In this document: in pieces, positions 7,577 to 14,111 of the stretch
Numbering within the stretch: position 1 is the stretch's first letter
How the letters are laid out: each line of letters opens with the position of its first letter
Assembly: GCF_018343545.2 (NCBI RefSeq)
Contig: NZ_JAGYPE020000052.1
Span: 1,704 to 40,515 of the forward strand
Length of the DNA: 38,812 nt
Direction of reading: 5' to 3'
Source of the DNA: Neobacillus citreus
GTDB taxonomy: Bacteria > Bacillota > Bacilli > Bacillales > Cytobacillaceae
Notes under the pieces: generated by a model
What the model saw: only the letters and a program-made list of their open reading frames with translations
Told to the model about the DNA's origin: nothing
The model's database searches: none
Translations under genes and position numbers: made by a program

Positions 7577-7705
7577 TTATTTTTCAACTTTCTTGCCAGT
7601 GCCGCCGCAGCTTGCGCAGGTTTCGGATCCGCCAAGAACTAATTGAAAATAGCCGTTTCCGGAACAATAATCACAGGTTTTTGTGTCAACACTTTGAACT
7701 GTCAT
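7577..7705 (-). CDS. yuiA: YuiA, 42-residue CxxCxGxG zinc-motif protein
   Basis: A short open reading frame of 42 residues. It begins MTVQSVDTKTCDYCSGNGYF and ends GSETCASCGGTGKKVEK. Two CxxCxGxG motifs, Cys11/Cys14 and Cys30/Cys33, would bind one zinc ion in the way of a DnaJ cysteine-rich half-domain. Size, motif and position next to yuiB match B. subtilis YuiA. The upstream AAAGGGATG is a modest ribosome binding site. A weak hairpin (CTTCGA-GTCT-TCGAAG, near 7532-7547) lies between yuiA and yuiB and may partly terminate transcription. The function is unknown; small DnaJ-like zinc proteins often bind partner proteins, but that is only a possibility here. Confidence 0.78.
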   Translation of the reverse strand: MTVQSVDTKTCDYCSGNGYFQLVLGGSETCASCGGTGKKVEK

Positions 7706-7860
7706 TATAAACATCCCTTTCCCATTAACTTAATTTTCTGATAATATACCAAGTATTTAAATAAAAAGAAAGAGCGAAATTCAAGCAATTTGGACAGAAG
7801 AAAACGGATACACCTAATGTTTTCTTTCATTTTCTAAGTGTGACGTAAATTTTCAAAAAA

Positions 7861-8352
7861 TTAAAAAAATAATTTATAAGCGGTATAGCCAAACTGGTCA
7901 CCAGGATTTACGCCGTCGATAACAGGCTTCTCAAGTAAATCCTTTCGCTCAATCAGATACTCTAAAAGAATCGATGCTTCCTTTTCCTTAAGCAGTTCTT
8001 CCGGCGCCATAAATCTAGCTTCGTACAATTCATATTCCTGATGGGTAATCTCCATTTTCCCGGCTGGTTCTAGTAAAAACACCAGCATGTTATCACTAAT
8101 TTCACTTTTAATAACACCCGTACGTAGCCCAATCAGTCCTTTAACCGTACAAGCAATTCCCGTTTCTTCCTTCACCTCTCGAAGCACGGCTTCATCTGCC
8201 GTCTCACCTTCTTCCACAAAGCCTGCAGGGAGGGACCACTTGCCTTTTAACCCACCATACCTTTTTTTAACTACCAGCCATTCCCCCGCATCGGATTGAA
8301 CTAATCCGGAAACAGCCAGCCAGACCTTCCCGCGTTTTTCCCGACTGCTCAT
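7861..8352 (-). CDS. Nudix hydrolase
   Basis: A protein of 163 residues with a complete Nudix box at about residues 44-66: GFVEEGETADEAVLREVKEE followed by TGI, fitting Gx5Ex7REUxEExGU. It should hydrolyse a nucleoside diphosphate linked to another moiety, with Mg2+ bound by the REVKEE glutamates; the substrate cannot be read from the sequence. The C-terminal 40 residues (RKDLLEKPVIDGVNPGDQFGYTA) are an extra extension beyond the core fold. The ATG at 8352 has AGGGGGAAAATT upstream. It is flanked by the yumB terminator on one side and by about 155 bases without a gene before yuiA on the other, so it seems a single-gene unit. Confidence 0.9.
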   Translation of the reverse strand: MSSREKRGKVWLAVSGLVQSDAGEWLVVKKRYGGLKGKWSLPAGFVEEGETADEAVLREVKEETGIACTVKGLIGLRTGVIKSEISDNMLVFLLEPAGKMEITHQEYELYEARFMAPEELLKEKEASILLEYLIERKDLLEKPVIDGVNPGDQFGYTAYKLFF

Positions 8353-8398
8353 AATTTTCCCCCTATCTGTAGCTTTTAAAACTATTCTAATAAATGGA

Positions 8399-8445
8399 AA
8401 CTCGCCGATTGGCTAGTCCGACAGGACGAAGACAGAGGCGTAGTT
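8399..8445. repeat. Nested inverted-repeat element
   Basis: AACTCGCC at 8399-8406 pairs with GGCG(T)AGTT at 8437-8445, with one bulged T. Inside, GTCC at 8416-8419 pairs with GGAC at 8424-8427 around GACA. The result is a compact two-level hairpin in the non-coding gap between the Nudix gene and the yumB terminator. It is distinct from the terminator that follows it. It could be a small dispersed repeat or a structured RNA; the window contains only this copy. Confidence 0.45.
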
Positions 8446-8468
8446 GAATTTATACTTTCTTATTAGCC

Positions 8469-8498
8469 AAAAAAGGACAGGCTGCCCTGTCCTTTTTT
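8469..8498 (-). terminator. Terminator after yumB
   Basis: AAAAAAGGACAGG and CCTGTCCTTTTTT form a stem of up to 13 base pairs around CTGC, just downstream of the yumB stop codon at 8514. Confidence 0.92.
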
Positions 8499-8513
8499 TG
8501 TTACGGAGATTTA

Positions 8514-9731
8514 TTAAAAGATATTAAATTTACCTTTTTTCAATACAAGACCAGCTCCGCCAATCATGTAAAGAGAACGGTTATCGACTACTTTCTTCAT
8601 GAAAGAAGCACTTGCCCCTGTTATTTTCTTACCAAAAACAACTCCAATTGCGTCATCCTCACCAAGAGAGCAGACAGTACCTTTATTATCAAACTTGAAC
8701 TCTTCAAGGTCCTGCTTATTGCGTACAAGTGCAGCAATATTACGCGCACACACTTCACCCTGCTGCATCGCTATCTGCGCAGTCGGCGGATATGGGCGGT
8801 TGATTTCTTCATTAATAACCAGCGAGCTGTCGCCAAGAATGAAGACATCATTGAAACCAGGAACTCTTAAATCAGGCTGAACTTTGACACGCCCTCTCAT
8901 TGCTTCAAAACCGGACTTTTCGATAACGGAGTTTCCGCGGACACCGGCCGCCCAAACAACAGTACCTGCTTTGATTTCACGAGGCTCATCTTCACCTTTT
9001 GCAACAAAAATCCCTTCAGGCGTGCACTCCTTAATTGCCGTTCCGATTAAGAATTCAACACCCTTACGCTCCAATTGTGATACAGCATACTTTACTAATT
9101 CAGGATCAAATCCAGGCAGTACAGTTGGTGCAGCTTCAACACAGATAATTTTCACTTTATGCTGATCCACATCGTATTCATGACATAATTCCGGAACACG
9201 ATTGGTCAATTCTCCAAGAAACTCGATTCCTGTGAAACCAGCGCCGCCGACAACAATTGTCAAGCGTGTATCATCCTTTTCCTCTTCCATATTGTAAGTG
9301 GCAAATTGATATTCCATATGCTCACGAAGCAAACGGGAGGAATTTACATTCGTAATACCGAAAGCATATTCCTTCAAGCCTTTAATGCCGAAGGTTTCAG
9401 GCTCTCCGCCAAGTGCAATCACAAGATAATCATATTCCACTTCGCCGTTCTCTAAAATAACTTTCTTTTCATCCTTCTTAATCTCAACAACGGTACTTTG
9501 AACAAAGTCAACCTTGCTGCGATCAATGACATCGCGAATATCATAACGAACCTTGTCGTGGTGCAATGTACCGGCTGAAGCCTCATGCAGCCAAGTGGTT
9601 TCATAGTGGTAATCATTTTTGTTCACTAAGACAATATCCGCTTCGTTAACACCAAGGTGCTTTTGCAAGCGTACAGTCGTCATCAGTCCGCCGTAGCCCG
9701 CTCCGAGAATAACAATTTTAGGCTTTCTCAA
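8514..9731 (-). CDS. yumB: Type II NADH dehydrogenase-like flavoprotein YumB
   Basis: A protein of 405 residues (B. subtilis YumB is of about the same length). It has an N-terminal FAD-binding fold (VILGAGYGGL), a second dinucleotide fold for NADH (VVGGAGFTGIEFLGEL) and the late FAD contact AFNDVFILGDSS-like segment (VPGFNDVFILGDSS). Family members pass electrons from NADH to menaquinone at the inner face of the membrane without pumping protons. The start is set at TTG 9731 (MRKPKIVILGAGYGG), which has GGAAGTGA upstream and leads straight into the first beta strand; a GTG at 9746 is less likely. A Rex-like box lies about 100 bases upstream. yumC is divergent. Confidence 0.92.
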   Translation of the reverse strand: MRKPKIVILGAGYGGLMTTVRLQKHLGVNEADIVLVNKNDYHYETTWLHEASAGTLHHDKVRYDIRDVIDRSKVDFVQSTVVEIKKDEKKVILENGEVEYDYLVIALGGEPETFGIKGLKEYAFGITNVNSSRLLREHMEYQFATYNMEEEKDDTRLTIVVGGAGFTGIEFLGELTNRVPELCHEYDVDQHKVKIICVEAAPTVLPGFDPELVKYAVSQLERKGVEFLIGTAIKECTPEGIFVAKGEDEPREIKAGTVVWAAGVRGNSVIEKSGFEAMRGRVKVQPDLRVPGFNDVFILGDSSLVINEEINRPYPPTAQIAMQQGEVCARNIAALVRNKQDLEEFKFDNKGTVCSLGEDDAIGVVFGKKITGASASFMKKVVDNRSLYMIGGAGLVLKKGKFNIF

Positions 9732-9828
9732 CGCAATCACTTCCACCCTTATAAAATATTTTAATAAATCCTCTTTTTCTTATCTTCCACAGCTTTGTCG
9801 ATTATTATTTTGGTTCACTGGAAAATGT

Positions 9829-9846
9829 ATGTGATATAATTCACGA
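9829..9846. promoter_or_regulatory. Rex-like operator upstream of yumB
   Basis: The sequence ATGTGATATAATTCACGA matches the Rex consensus TTGTGAANNNNTTCACAA at 11 of the 14 defined positions. In B. subtilis Rex represses ndh, ldh and cyd genes when NADH is low. The box lies in the yumB/yumC gap, about 100 bases before yumB. Rex control of yumB is inferred from this match only. Confidence 0.45.
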
Positions 9847-9881
9847 ACGAGGATAAAAATAAAGAACCTAGCAAACATAAA

Positions 9882-9963
9882 GTTTGGGAATCCAAACAAA
9901 TGCTATTTTGTGAAAAACAGAGCAAGACATTTCATAAAAAATTGTACCTGTTTTGTCACAAAA
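9882..9963. other. Inverted repeats in the yumB-yumC gap
   Basis: The 435-base gap between yumB and yumC (9732-10166) is AT-rich and has no convincing gene. It holds a perfect 6-4-6 repeat, GTTTGG-GAAT-CCAAAC, at 9882-9897. A longer one pairs TTTTGTGAAAAACAG at 9906-9920 with CTGTTTTGTCACAAAA at 9948-9963, with one bulged base. Neither is followed by a T run, so these are not simple terminators. Confidence 0.5.
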
Positions 9964-10119
9964 TCTTAACAATATATCCACAATACATCATATGCTACTT
10001 CTATCCGAAATTCAAGCAATTTATCGAATATATTTATCGCAAAAATAGTATAAATTTTCACAAATTATTATTCATTGTCATAATTTTCTCAACAAAGATA
10101 TGAGGATTTACATATTTTA

Positions 10120-10128
10120 TGTTATGAT
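10120..10128 (+). promoter_or_regulatory. Extended -10 promoter element for yumC
   Basis: TGTTATGAT is a TGN-extended -10 with TATGAT at 10123-10128. No good -35 is seen at the usual distance. It lies about 40 bases before the GTG start of yumC. Confidence 0.4.
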
Positions 10129-10166
10129 ATGAGTGGAATCGTAACTACTAGTTGGGGGGATACGGA

Positions 10167-11162
10167 GTGCAAGAGCAAAAGGTTTATGATATTACCATCA
10201 TTGGAGGAGGCCCCGTTGGTCTTTTTACTGCCTTTTATGGGGGAATGAGACAAGCATCCGTTAGAATTATTGAAAGCTTGCCTCAGTTGGGCGGTCAATT
10301 ATCTGCGCTTTATCCGGAAAAATATATTTATGATGTTGCCGGATTCCCAAAAGTCCGTGCACAGGAGTTAATAAATAACTTAAAGGAGCAAATGGCCAAG
10401 TTTGAGCCTACAGTTGCTCTGGAGCAATCTGTGGAAAAGCTTGAAAAGCAGGATGATGGAACCTTTAAATTAACAACAAACAAAGAGATCCACTATTCTA
10501 AAACCGTTATTATCACTGCTGGAAATGGTGCATTCCAGCCTCGTCGTTTGGAGCTCGAAAGCGCTGCTCAGTATGATGGAAAAAACCTTTATTACTTTAT
10601 CGATGATTTGAATCAATTTGCCGGACAAAAGGTTGTGGTATTTGGCGGCGGTGACTCTGCGGTCGACTGGGCACTAATGCTTGAGCCAATTGCCGAAAAA
10701 GTAACGATTGTTCACCGCCGTGACAAGTTTCGCGCCCATGAACACAGCGTAGAAAACTTGATGAATTCCAAAGTAGATGTGAAAACGCCATATGTTCCTG
10801 CAGAATTAATCGGTGATGAAACTGGCATTAAACAGGTCGTTCTTGAAACCGTAAACGGAGAAACAAAAGAAACCGTTGACGTTGACGCCGTTATTTGCAA
10901 CTATGGCTTCGTTTCCTCCCTCGGACCTATTAAAGAATGGGGCCTCGAAATTGAAAAGAACTCCATTAAGGTAAATTCCAAGATGGAAACCAATATCCCT
11001 GGAATTTACGCTGCCGGAGATATCTGCACCTATGATGGAAAAGTAAAATTAATTGCCTGCGGTTTCGGTGAAGCCCCTACTGCCGTAAATAATGCGAAGG
11101 CATACATGGACCCTAAAGCAAAAATCCAACCACTTCATAGTTCTTCCATGTTTGATAAATAA
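10167..11162 (+). CDS. yumC: Ferredoxin/flavodoxin-NADP+ reductase, thioredoxin-reductase-like (YumC)
   Basis: A protein of 331 residues, matching the usual length of YumC-type FNR2. It has an FAD-binding fold (ITIIGGGPVGLF), an NADP-binding fold (VVVFGGGDSAVDWAL, then VHRRDKFRAHE with the basic residues that bind the phosphate) and the FAD contact GIYAAGDICTY. There is no CxxC redox pair between them, which separates it from thioredoxin reductase. It transfers electrons between NADPH and ferredoxin or flavodoxin in the cytosol. The start is GTG 10167 (MQEQKVYDITIIGGG), seven bases after GGGGGG; the TTG at 10152 lies inside the ribosome binding region. A strong terminator follows. In B. subtilis yumC is essential. 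Confidence 0.94.
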   Translation: MQEQKVYDITIIGGGPVGLFTAFYGGMRQASVRIIESLPQLGGQLSALYPEKYIYDVAGFPKVRAQELINNLKEQMAKFEPTVALEQSVEKLEKQDDGTFKLTTNKEIHYSKTVIITAGNGAFQPRRLELESAAQYDGKNLYYFIDDLNQFAGQKVVVFGGGDSAVDWALMLEPIAEKVTIVHRRDKFRAHEHSVENLMNSKVDVKTPYVPAELIGDETGIKQVVLETVNGETKETVDVDAVICNYGFVSSLGPIKEWGLEIEKNSIKVNSKMETNIPGIYAAGDICTYDGKVKLIACGFGEAPTAVNNAKAYMDPKAKIQPLHSSSMFDK

Positions 11163-11177
11163 TTATTAACTAATACG

Positions 11178-11205
11178 AAAGGCGTCCAAATTAGGACGCC
11201 TTTTT
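11178..11205 (+). terminator. Bidirectional terminator between yumC and yutJ
   Basis: AAAGGCGTCC and GGACGCCTTTTT pair around AAATTA. The stem has T residues on the plus side and A residues on the other, and lies between the facing ends of yumC and yutJ. Confidence 0.92.
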
Positions 11206-11209
11206 AGTA

Positions 11210-12277
11210 CTATCCGTTATGAAATTTGTACATCCACAGTACACCTGATTTTAGCAGACGGGCAACGCGGCCGGTTAAAGGCCGATCTGCTAGCATCGCA
11301 AAGCCATGCTTTTTCCCTAATGAACCAAGAACTCCCTTTAATTTGATAGGCGGGAAAGAATCTGGCAGTTCTTCGCCATTCCAGCGCTTTTTTAAAACTT
11401 CGACAATCTGTTCGGCCTGTCCTTCTGCTAGCTGTGCACTTGGTGCATGCGGCAGGCTTGCACAATCACCGAGAACAAAAACATGCTCATCATGAGGCAA
11501 AAAGTGCTGCGGAGTTAACACCATTCGTCCCGAGCTATCCTTTTCCCCTTCCATTTCACGGATAACTTTATTCGCCTGGATCCCTGCTGTCCATACAATA
11601 ACATCACAAGAAATGGACTTGTCATGGTTATAAAGGGTGTTTTCCTCTACTTTGGTGATATTAGAATTATTAATGATTTCAACGTTATGCTTTACAAACC
11701 AGTTCTCTACATATTTGCTCAACCTGTCAGGGAATGCAGAGAGAATATGCTTCCCGCGGTCAAATAATTTTATTTGCAAATCATCGCGGCTTTCGCTTAA
11801 TTCGCTGGCAAGCTCCACTCCAGATAGGCCTGCCCCAACAATCCCAACGACTGAACCAGGAGGTAAATTATTCAAGACAGAATAGGTTTCCCTTGATTTA
11901 CCTATACTTTGAATGCTATAGGTATATTGATCAGCACCCGGCACACCATGGTATTTATCTTCACAGCCCAATCCGATAACGAGGTCATCATAGCTTATTG
12001 GCTGAGCGTCTTTTAACAGGACATTTTTTTCTTCTCTGTCAATCCCGATGACTTCCCCAAAAACTACCTCAAGTTTAGGATGCTCTGGAAAGGAAACGCG
12101 TATTTCTTTATCTGAAATCGTCCCAGCAGCTAAAGCATAGTATTCTGTTTTTAAACAATGGTAAGGAACACGATCCACAAGTGTGATGGTCACGTCCTCC
12201 GGCAGGTTATTGGGAAGAAGTTCGGAGAGAATCTTCATGCCCCCATAACCGCCTCCAAGAATGACTAATTTTTTCAT
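11210..12277 (-). CDS. yutJ: NDH-2-like FAD-dependent oxidoreductase YutJ
   Basis: A protein of 355 residues (the same length as B. subtilis YutJ). It carries the FAD fold LVILGGGYGG, the NADH fold VGIVGAGLSGVELASEL, and the final FAD contact VFVLGDCASLP. It is about 50 residues shorter than YumB and lacks most of the C-terminal region that anchors canonical type II NADH dehydrogenases to the membrane. It is therefore a paralogue whose acceptor is uncertain. The ATG at 12277 is preceded by AAAGGGGAAATAAGC. It is divergent from yuzB. A 14-base palindrome ATTTCAATTGAAAT lies at 12346-12359, within its likely promoter region. Confidence 0.88.
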   Translation of the reverse strand: MKKLVILGGGYGGMKILSELLPNNLPEDVTITLVDRVPYHCLKTEYYALAAGTISDKEIRVSFPEHPKLEVVFGEVIGIDREEKNVLLKDAQPISYDDLVIGLGCEDKYHGVPGADQYTYSIQSIGKSRETYSVLNNLPPGSVVGIVGAGLSGVELASELSESRDDLQIKLFDRGKHILSAFPDRLSKYVENWFVKHNVEIINNSNITKVEENTLYNHDKSISCDVIVWTAGIQANKVIREMEGEKDSSGRMVLTPQHFLPHDEHVFVLGDCASLPHAPSAQLAEGQAEQIVEVLKKRWNGEELPDSFPPIKLKGVLGSLGKKHGFAMLADRPLTGRVARLLKSGVLWMYKFHNG

Positions 12278-12459
12278 GCTTATTTCCCCTTTGTCATAAC
12301 TGTACTATAGATTTTCTATTTTTTTATTTTGTTCAGAAAGACAGTATTTCAATTGAAATTACGAGTGGGATTTTATTGAAATAGATATTCCGTCCATTTA
12401 ACACACAAATATGAGTATAACGAAAATATGGCTAAATAACAACACATTTAAAATACATC

Positions 12460-12487
12460 TTGACAGGTTTGCCAAGAACGTGATAAT
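12460..12487 (+). promoter_or_regulatory. Sigma-A type promoter of yuzB
   Basis: TTGACA at 12460-12465 is a perfect -35, followed after 16 bases by GATAAT at 12482-12487. It points towards yuzB, whose ATG lies about 53 bases past the -10. Confidence 0.7.
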
Positions 12488-12540
12488 TGACGAAGCAGCC
12501 TAAAAGCGGTAGGATTAGAAGTTGTGGAGAGGTGAAGGTA

Positions 12541-12780
12541 ATGATTAAGCCGATCATTGAATTTTGTGTCAGTAATCTTGCTAGTGGGGCACAGAAAGCA
12601 CTAGAAATATTAGAAAGAGATCCAAATTTGGATATCATTGAATATGGATGTCTCGGCTATTGTGGTAAATGCGCATCCACTCTCTATGCGCTTGTGAATG
12701 GAGAAGTTGTTACGGGTAAAACCCCTGAAGATTTGGTGGATAATATTTATCAGTATCTCGAAGAAAATCCTATGTTCTAA
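12541..12780 (+). CDS. yuzB: YuzB, DUF1450 small cysteine protein
   Basis: A protein of 79 residues. The ATG at 12541 has GGAGAGGTGA upstream. The cysteines are Cys9 (IEFCVSN) and the cluster EYGCLGYCGKCA, followed by a Val/Asn-rich C-terminal helix. The pattern recalls the thioredoxin-like [2Fe-2S] ferredoxin fold, and B. subtilis YuzB belongs to DUF1450. No activity is established. It sits among Fe-S and redox genes (yutJ, yutM, yuzD, yutI), which suggests but does not prove a role in Fe-S or electron transfer. A modest hairpin with CCCTTTTTT at about 12786-12810 may end the transcript. Confidence 0.82.
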   Translation: MIKPIIEFCVSNLASGAQKALEILERDPNLDIIEYGCLGYCGKCASTLYALVNGEVVTGKTPEDLVDNIYQYLEENPMF

Positions 12781-12915
12781 ATATAAAGGGGGTTTGCCGC
12801 TCCCTTTTTTATAATGGCAGCATATCCTGTTACTAGTAATCGTATTAGTTGAGTAGTTTTCATCTAGTGTATATACTAAGTTTATAAGCCTCAAATCTTT
12901 AAGGAGGGGTCATTT

Positions 12916-13281
12916 TTGAGCAAAGATATCGTTATTTTAACAGAAGCAGCATCACTGCAAATTAAAGATATGATGAAGCATAATGAAGAGGAAGGCGCTT
13001 TTTTGCGAGTCAGTGTAAAAGGCGGCGGCTGCAGCGGCTTATCTTACGGCATGGGTTTTGAGCACGAAGTTAAAGAAGATGACCATCAATTTGAACAATT
13101 TGGCATAAAGGTTCTTGTCGATAAAGAGAGTGCACCAATCTTAAATGGAACGAAAATCGATTACAAGCAATCGATGATGGGCGGCGGGTTTACGATTGAT
13201 AACCCTAACGCGATTGCGTCTTGCGGCTGTGGTTCATCTTTCCGTACCGCAACAGCAGCTGGAACACCTGAGGAGTGTTAA
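12916..13281 (+). CDS. yutM: A-type Fe-S carrier protein YutM (IscA/SufA/ErpA family)
   Basis: A protein of 121 residues. The start is TTG 12916, six bases after AAGGAGGGG. It has the three conserved cysteines of A-type carriers: one in KGGGCSGLSYG and two in ASCGCGSSF near the C-terminus. Such proteins accept a cluster from a scaffold and hand it to apo-proteins. It is encoded apart from the suf operon, as in B. subtilis, where the sufCDSUB operon contains no A-type carrier. Clients here might include LipA, but that is inference. A strong TTCG-loop terminator follows and is shared with the facing yuzD. Confidence 0.92.
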   Translation: MSKDIVILTEAASLQIKDMMKHNEEEGAFLRVSVKGGGCSGLSYGMGFEHEVKEDDHQFEQFGIKVLVDKESAPILNGTKIDYKQSMMGGGFTIDNPNAIASCGCGSSFRTATAAGTPEEC

Positions 13282-13298
13282 GACTTTGTATTAAGATC

Positions 13299-13328
13299 AG
13301 AGGCTGTCTTTCGAGACAGCCTCTTTCC
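13299..13328 (+). terminator. Bidirectional terminator between yutM and yuzD
   Basis: AGAGGCTGTCT and AGACAGCCTCT form a perfect 11 base-pair stem closed by a TTCG tetraloop. It lies between the facing ends of yutM and yuzD. Confidence 0.9.
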
Positions 13329-13331
13329 TTC

Positions 13332-13658
13332 TTATATCGCCTTGTACCCGTACTTTTCCAATTCAGAAAAAATCGTTTTAAGACGAGGGTTACCCTCGCC
13401 AACCACTTTATCCTTTATCACCACAACCGGATAAAACATATCCTCTTCAATAACCCTCTGGGCAAATTGCGATTTATCGCTATCTTCAGGCGGCTGAAAA
13501 ATATCTACATAGGTCATTTTAACAGGCTGCTCCGGGAATTTTCTCGCAATCGCTGCTTCCAGCCATTCAAAGGTTTCCTTTGAGGATGGCAGATTCACAC
13601 AGCTTGGGCAGAGTACTGCCGCTCCATATAGGATAATTTCCACTTCCGTAAATTCCAT
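13332..13658 (-). CDS. yuzD: YuzD, DUF1462 thioredoxin-like protein
   Basis: A protein of 108 residues. The start ATG at 13658 has AAGGAA upstream. A thioredoxin-like pattern is visible: beta strand VEIILYGAAVLCPSC with a CxxC pair, an alpha helix (ETFEWLEAAIARKF), then MTYVDIF and VVVIKDKVVGEGNPRL, where a GEGNPR loop takes the place of the usual cis-Pro segment. It fits DUF1462 and B. subtilis YuzD. The function is unknown. It lies between the Fe-S carrier yutM and the NifU-like yutI but on the opposite strand, divergent from yutI with 142 bases between. Confidence 0.82.
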   Translation of the reverse strand: MEFTEVEIILYGAAVLCPSCVNLPSSKETFEWLEAAIARKFPEQPVKMTYVDIFQPPEDSDKSQFAQRVIEEDMFYPVVVIKDKVVGEGNPRLKTIFSELEKYGYKAI

Positions 13659-13800
13659 AAAACCATTCCTTATATTTTTCTTTTATTTTACAATATAGCC
13701 CCTTCAAAACCTAAGAAAATGACTTTATTTCTCCAGTTTCTGAGAATGGATTTTTCCTTGCTGCGACAGTATAATATAGTTAGGAAAGGAGTCGATGAAA

Positions 13801-14037
13801 GTGTCAGAACAGGAAATGTTTGAACAAGTACAAGAAGTATTAGATAAATTACGCCCATTTCTTCTTCGCGATGGCGGAGACTGCGAACTAGTTGATGTGG
13901 AGGAAGGCATTGTTAAGCTTCGCTTACTTGGCGCTTGCGGATCTTGCCCAAGTTCTACCATCACACTAAAAGCAGGTATTGAACGGGCTTTACTAGAAGA
14001 AGTACCTGGTGTTGTTGAAGTCGAGCAAGTTTTTTAA
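13801..14037 (+). CDS. yutI: NifU C-terminal domain protein YutI
   Basis: A protein of 78 residues made only of the NifU-like (Nfu) domain, with LLRDGGDCELVDVEEGIVKL and the cluster-binding CxxC in GACGSCPSSTITLK. Nfu proteins bind a [4Fe-4S] cluster between two subunits through this pair and pass it on. The start is GTG 13801, nine bases after GGAG; the ATG two codons upstream is too close to the ribosome binding site. It is followed by an AAT microsatellite and a terminator. Together with yutM it supplies Fe-S delivery functions outside the suf operon. Confidence 0.93.
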   Translation: MSEQEMFEQVQEVLDKLRPFLLRDGGDCELVDVEEGIVKLRLLGACGSCPSSTITLKAGIERALLEEVPGVVEVEQVF

Positions 14038-14039
14038 AA

Positions 14040-14062
14040 AATAATAATAATAATAATAATAA
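14040..14062. repeat. AAT trinucleotide microsatellite
   Basis: About seven uninterrupted AAT units lie between the yutI stop codon and its terminator hairpin. The repeat is non-coding, so length changes should be neutral for the proteins. Confidence 0.9.
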
Positions 14063-14093
14063 AGCGATTGCCTAAAGATGCAATCGCTTTTTT
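14061..14093 (+). terminator. Terminator after yutI
   Basis: AAAGCGATTGC and GCAATCGCTTTTTT form an 11 base-pair stem with a run of T residues. Confidence 0.92.
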
Positions 14094-14111
14094 GTATTCA
14101 GTTAAAGCCCA

